Part shown: positions 62,581-64,000 of the stretch, piece by piece
How positions within the stretch are numbered: position 1 is the stretch's first letter
Layout: each line of letters starts with the position of its first letter
DNA from: Sediminitomix flava
GTDB taxonomy: Bacteria > Bacteroidota > Bacteroidia > Cytophagales > Flammeovirgaceae
DNA length: 64,000 nt
Reading direction: 5' to 3'
NCBI RefSeq assembly: GCF_003149185.1
Contig: NZ_QGDO01000003.1
Location: 934,101 to 998,100, forward strand
The notes under the pieces: generated by a model
The model's input: only the letters and a program-made list of their open reading frames with translations
Databases searched by the model: none
What the model was told of the DNA's origin: nothing
Made by a program: the position numbers and the translations under genes

Positions 62581-63735
62581 ATGGCAGTTCATTCTAAGAA
62601 AATTAAACTTTCAAAACTGCGAATTAATCAGCAGCGGTTTATTCGTATTGATTTTGAAAATGAAGAGGGGATTAAACAATTAATTAAGCAGTTACCAGAT
62701 GTGAAATGGTATAATCCATTGGATTGTGTATTTATACCCAATACCCCTTATCATTTACAGAGTGTATTTCGCTTATTTAAAGGCTTGGCCTGGATAGATG
62801 CAAATGCTTTATTTCAGAAAAGAGATTTGACTAAGGCGGATACATATACGGGCCTATATCAGAAGTATCAGCGGATTAAAATAGGAGAAAAGGCCAAGGA
62901 AGCCTTGTTATTGATGCTAGATCGTTTAGAGGGGTTACGTTATAGTGTGCGTACTGCAAATATTTATTTACACTGTTTTGAAAAGTTTTTATCGCATTAT
63001 CCTAGCCATGACATCGATAAAATACAGAAGCATGAAATTGAGCAGTACTTATTACATCTAGTGCGAGATCGAGAAATGTCTGCGTCCACACAAAATCAGA
63101 CAATCAATGCCATCAAGTTTTATTATGAACACATCTTACAATGGGACACGCAGTATTATCATGTCCAGCGGCCTAATAAACCAACACTTTTACCAAAAGT
63201 GATTAGTAAATGGGATATACAAAATATTTTAAATCAGGCCACAAATATAAAACATCGGGCTTTGTTAGCCTGTATTTACGGTGGAGGGCTGAGAGTCTCT
63301 GAAGCTTGTCATTTAAGAATAAAGGATATAGATTCTGAGCGGATGGTGATTAACGTAAGAGGAGGGAAAGGTTTACAAGACCGCACAACATTATTGTCTA
63401 CCAAAACTTTGGAGTGGTTGCGGGAATATTATAAGATTTATAAACCCCAAGAATATTTATTTGAGGGTGAAGCGAAAGGAAAGGCTTACAGTCCTCATAG
63501 TGTAAGACGTTTGCTAGACCGATATGCAAAACGAGCTCAGATTACTGTAAAAGTAACTCCACATATGCTCCGTCATAGTTTTGCAACCCATTTGCTCGAA
63601 GATGGGGTCGACTTAAGGTATATTCAAGCATTGTTGGGACATCGTTCAAGTAAAACGACAGAAATATATACTCATGTGAGTACCAAAGAGATCAAAGAAT
63701 TTAGGAATCCTCTGGATAGTATATTTGAAAAGTGA
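62581..63735 (+). CDS. tyrosine recombinase / integrase
   Basis: 384-residue site-specific recombinase. An N-terminal ~75-residue extension (RIDFENEEGIKQLIKQLPDV) typical of Bacteroidota integrases precedes a SAM-like core-binding domain (about 105-195) and the catalytic domain. Complete active site: Arg238 in GGGLRVSEACHLR, Lys263 in RGGKGLQDR, His328 and Arg331 in HMLRHSFATHLL, His354 in LLGHRSSKTT and Tyr363 in EIYTHVS. It therefore looks functional. It is XerC/D- or integron-integrase-like; element type not known. A structured DNA element follows 72 bp downstream. Confidence 0.92.
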   Translation: MAVHSKKIKLSKLRINQQRFIRIDFENEEGIKQLIKQLPDVKWYNPLDCVFIPNTPYHLQSVFRLFKGLAWIDANALFQKRDLTKADTYTGLYQKYQRIKIGEKAKEALLLMLDRLEGLRYSVRTANIYLHCFEKFLSHYPSHDIDKIQKHEIEQYLLHLVRDREMSASTQNQTINAIKFYYEHILQWDTQYYHVQRPNKPTLLPKVISKWDIQNILNQATNIKHRALLACIYGGGLRVSEACHLRIKDIDSERMVINVRGGKGLQDRTTLLSTKTLEWLREYYKIYKPQEYLFEGEAKGKAYSPHSVRRLLDRYAKRAQITVKVTPHMLRHSFATHLLEDGVDLRYIQALLGHRSSKTTEIYTHVSTKEIKEFRNPLDSIFEK

Positions 63736-63807
63736 TAAAAAGAAGGAAATAATTGCATGAAATTGATAAAACAAGTAGTTTGAGGTGTAATTAAATAAAC
63801 TGACAAT

Positions 63808-63915
63808 GTGACTCAGGAGGCGAAGCTGTATCCGTATATAGCGGGTATATTGCATATGCACGTTTTTGGTAGCTATATTGCACTATGAGTGACATATACA
63901 CGGTTGTTGGGGCTC
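63808..63915. repeat. folded inverted-repeat element downstream of integrase (attachment-site candidate)
   Basis: GTGACTCA (63808-63815) is inverted as TGAGTGAC (63886-63893, one mismatch); TATATAGC (63835-63842) is inverted as GCTATAT (63872-63878). TATATTGCA occurs as a direct repeat (63846-63854 and 63874-63882). The element ends in CGGTTGTTGGGG, loosely like the GTTRRRY end of integron attC sites. No cassette is visible before the window ends. Confidence 0.4.
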
Positions 63916-63982
63916 ATTGTTCAGTTAGTTCAAATAGCAAAACAGATTTATCGTTCAGATTCTAATTTCAGTTGTAATTTTT

Positions 63983-64000
63983 ATGGAATTTAATCTTAAC
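63983..64000 (+). CDS. possible start of next gene (cut by window end)
   Basis: ATG followed by five sense codons (MEFNLN), after AT-rich sequence downstream of the attachment-like element. Only 18 bases are available, so this is a placeholder. Confidence 0.2.

Overview
The window looks like chromosome from a marine, gliding-type member of the Bacteroidota, probably a Cytophagales/Flammeovirga-like lineage. The support is a type IX secretion C-terminal sorting domain, a TamL-type Omp85 lipoprotein, a Porin_10-type barrel, DUF3127, Bacteroidota-style TAnnTTTG promoter boxes, AT-rich sequence and few visible Shine-Dalgarno sites. The species assignment is inference; no rRNA, tRNA or CRISPR array was seen.

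Layout. 1-10.5 kb: the 3' part of an alpha-glucan phosphorylase, a 1217-residue T9SS-exported repeat protein, a free-standing thrombospondin-type-3 protein, a tiny lipoprotein with a TTG start, a MarR regulator, a GH13 maltosyltransferase-like enzyme and a 3-hydroxyacyl-CoA dehydrogenase. 10.6-15 kb: rpsF-rpsR-rplI with two candidate structured RNA elements, then hisS and murC. 15-34 kb: mostly single-gene units separated by clear hairpin terminators (sulfatase, purN, SDRs, an OmpA/beta-propeller protein, a DUF3127 protein with an SSB-like acidic tip, an orphan CoA-transferase subunit, an App1 phosphatase, a porin, an esterase, folC, a cupin, an M48 peptidase, TamL and an AraC regulator).

34-44.7 kb is a coherent catabolic island around a divergent Lrp/AsnC regulator. 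It encodes an NhaC-type antiporter, a lipoprotein agmatine deiminase-like enzyme, a class III aminotransferase, an M20 N-carbamoyl amidohydrolase-like enzyme, an aldehyde dehydrogenase, a GabT-like aminotransferase and a GabD-like dehydrogenase. Together these could take agmatine through putrescine and GABA to succinate. 44.8-54.6 kb holds a DddY-like cupin (candidate DMSP lyase) with a porin, a YtcJ-like amidohydrolase lipoprotein, a MoaF-like protein, a lone response regulator, a DUF1254/DUF1214 lipoprotein and a lone histidine kinase.

55-61.2 kb is the most unusual part. Two VOC-domain proteins about 96% identical to each other flank an SMP-30/gluconolactonase-like beta-propeller gene, followed by an AraC regulator and a divergent DUF2391-type membrane protein. 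Four promoters here share one exact architecture: CAA, then CAAG 21 bp later, then GATATTTGTAA 24 bp after that. This looks like a compact local AraC regulon. 61.2-64 kb is accessory: a frameshifted GIY-YIG nuclease remnant, a zinc-ribbon gene, a perfect 34-bp palindrome, a tyrosine recombinase and, just downstream of it, a folded attachment-site-like element at the window edge.
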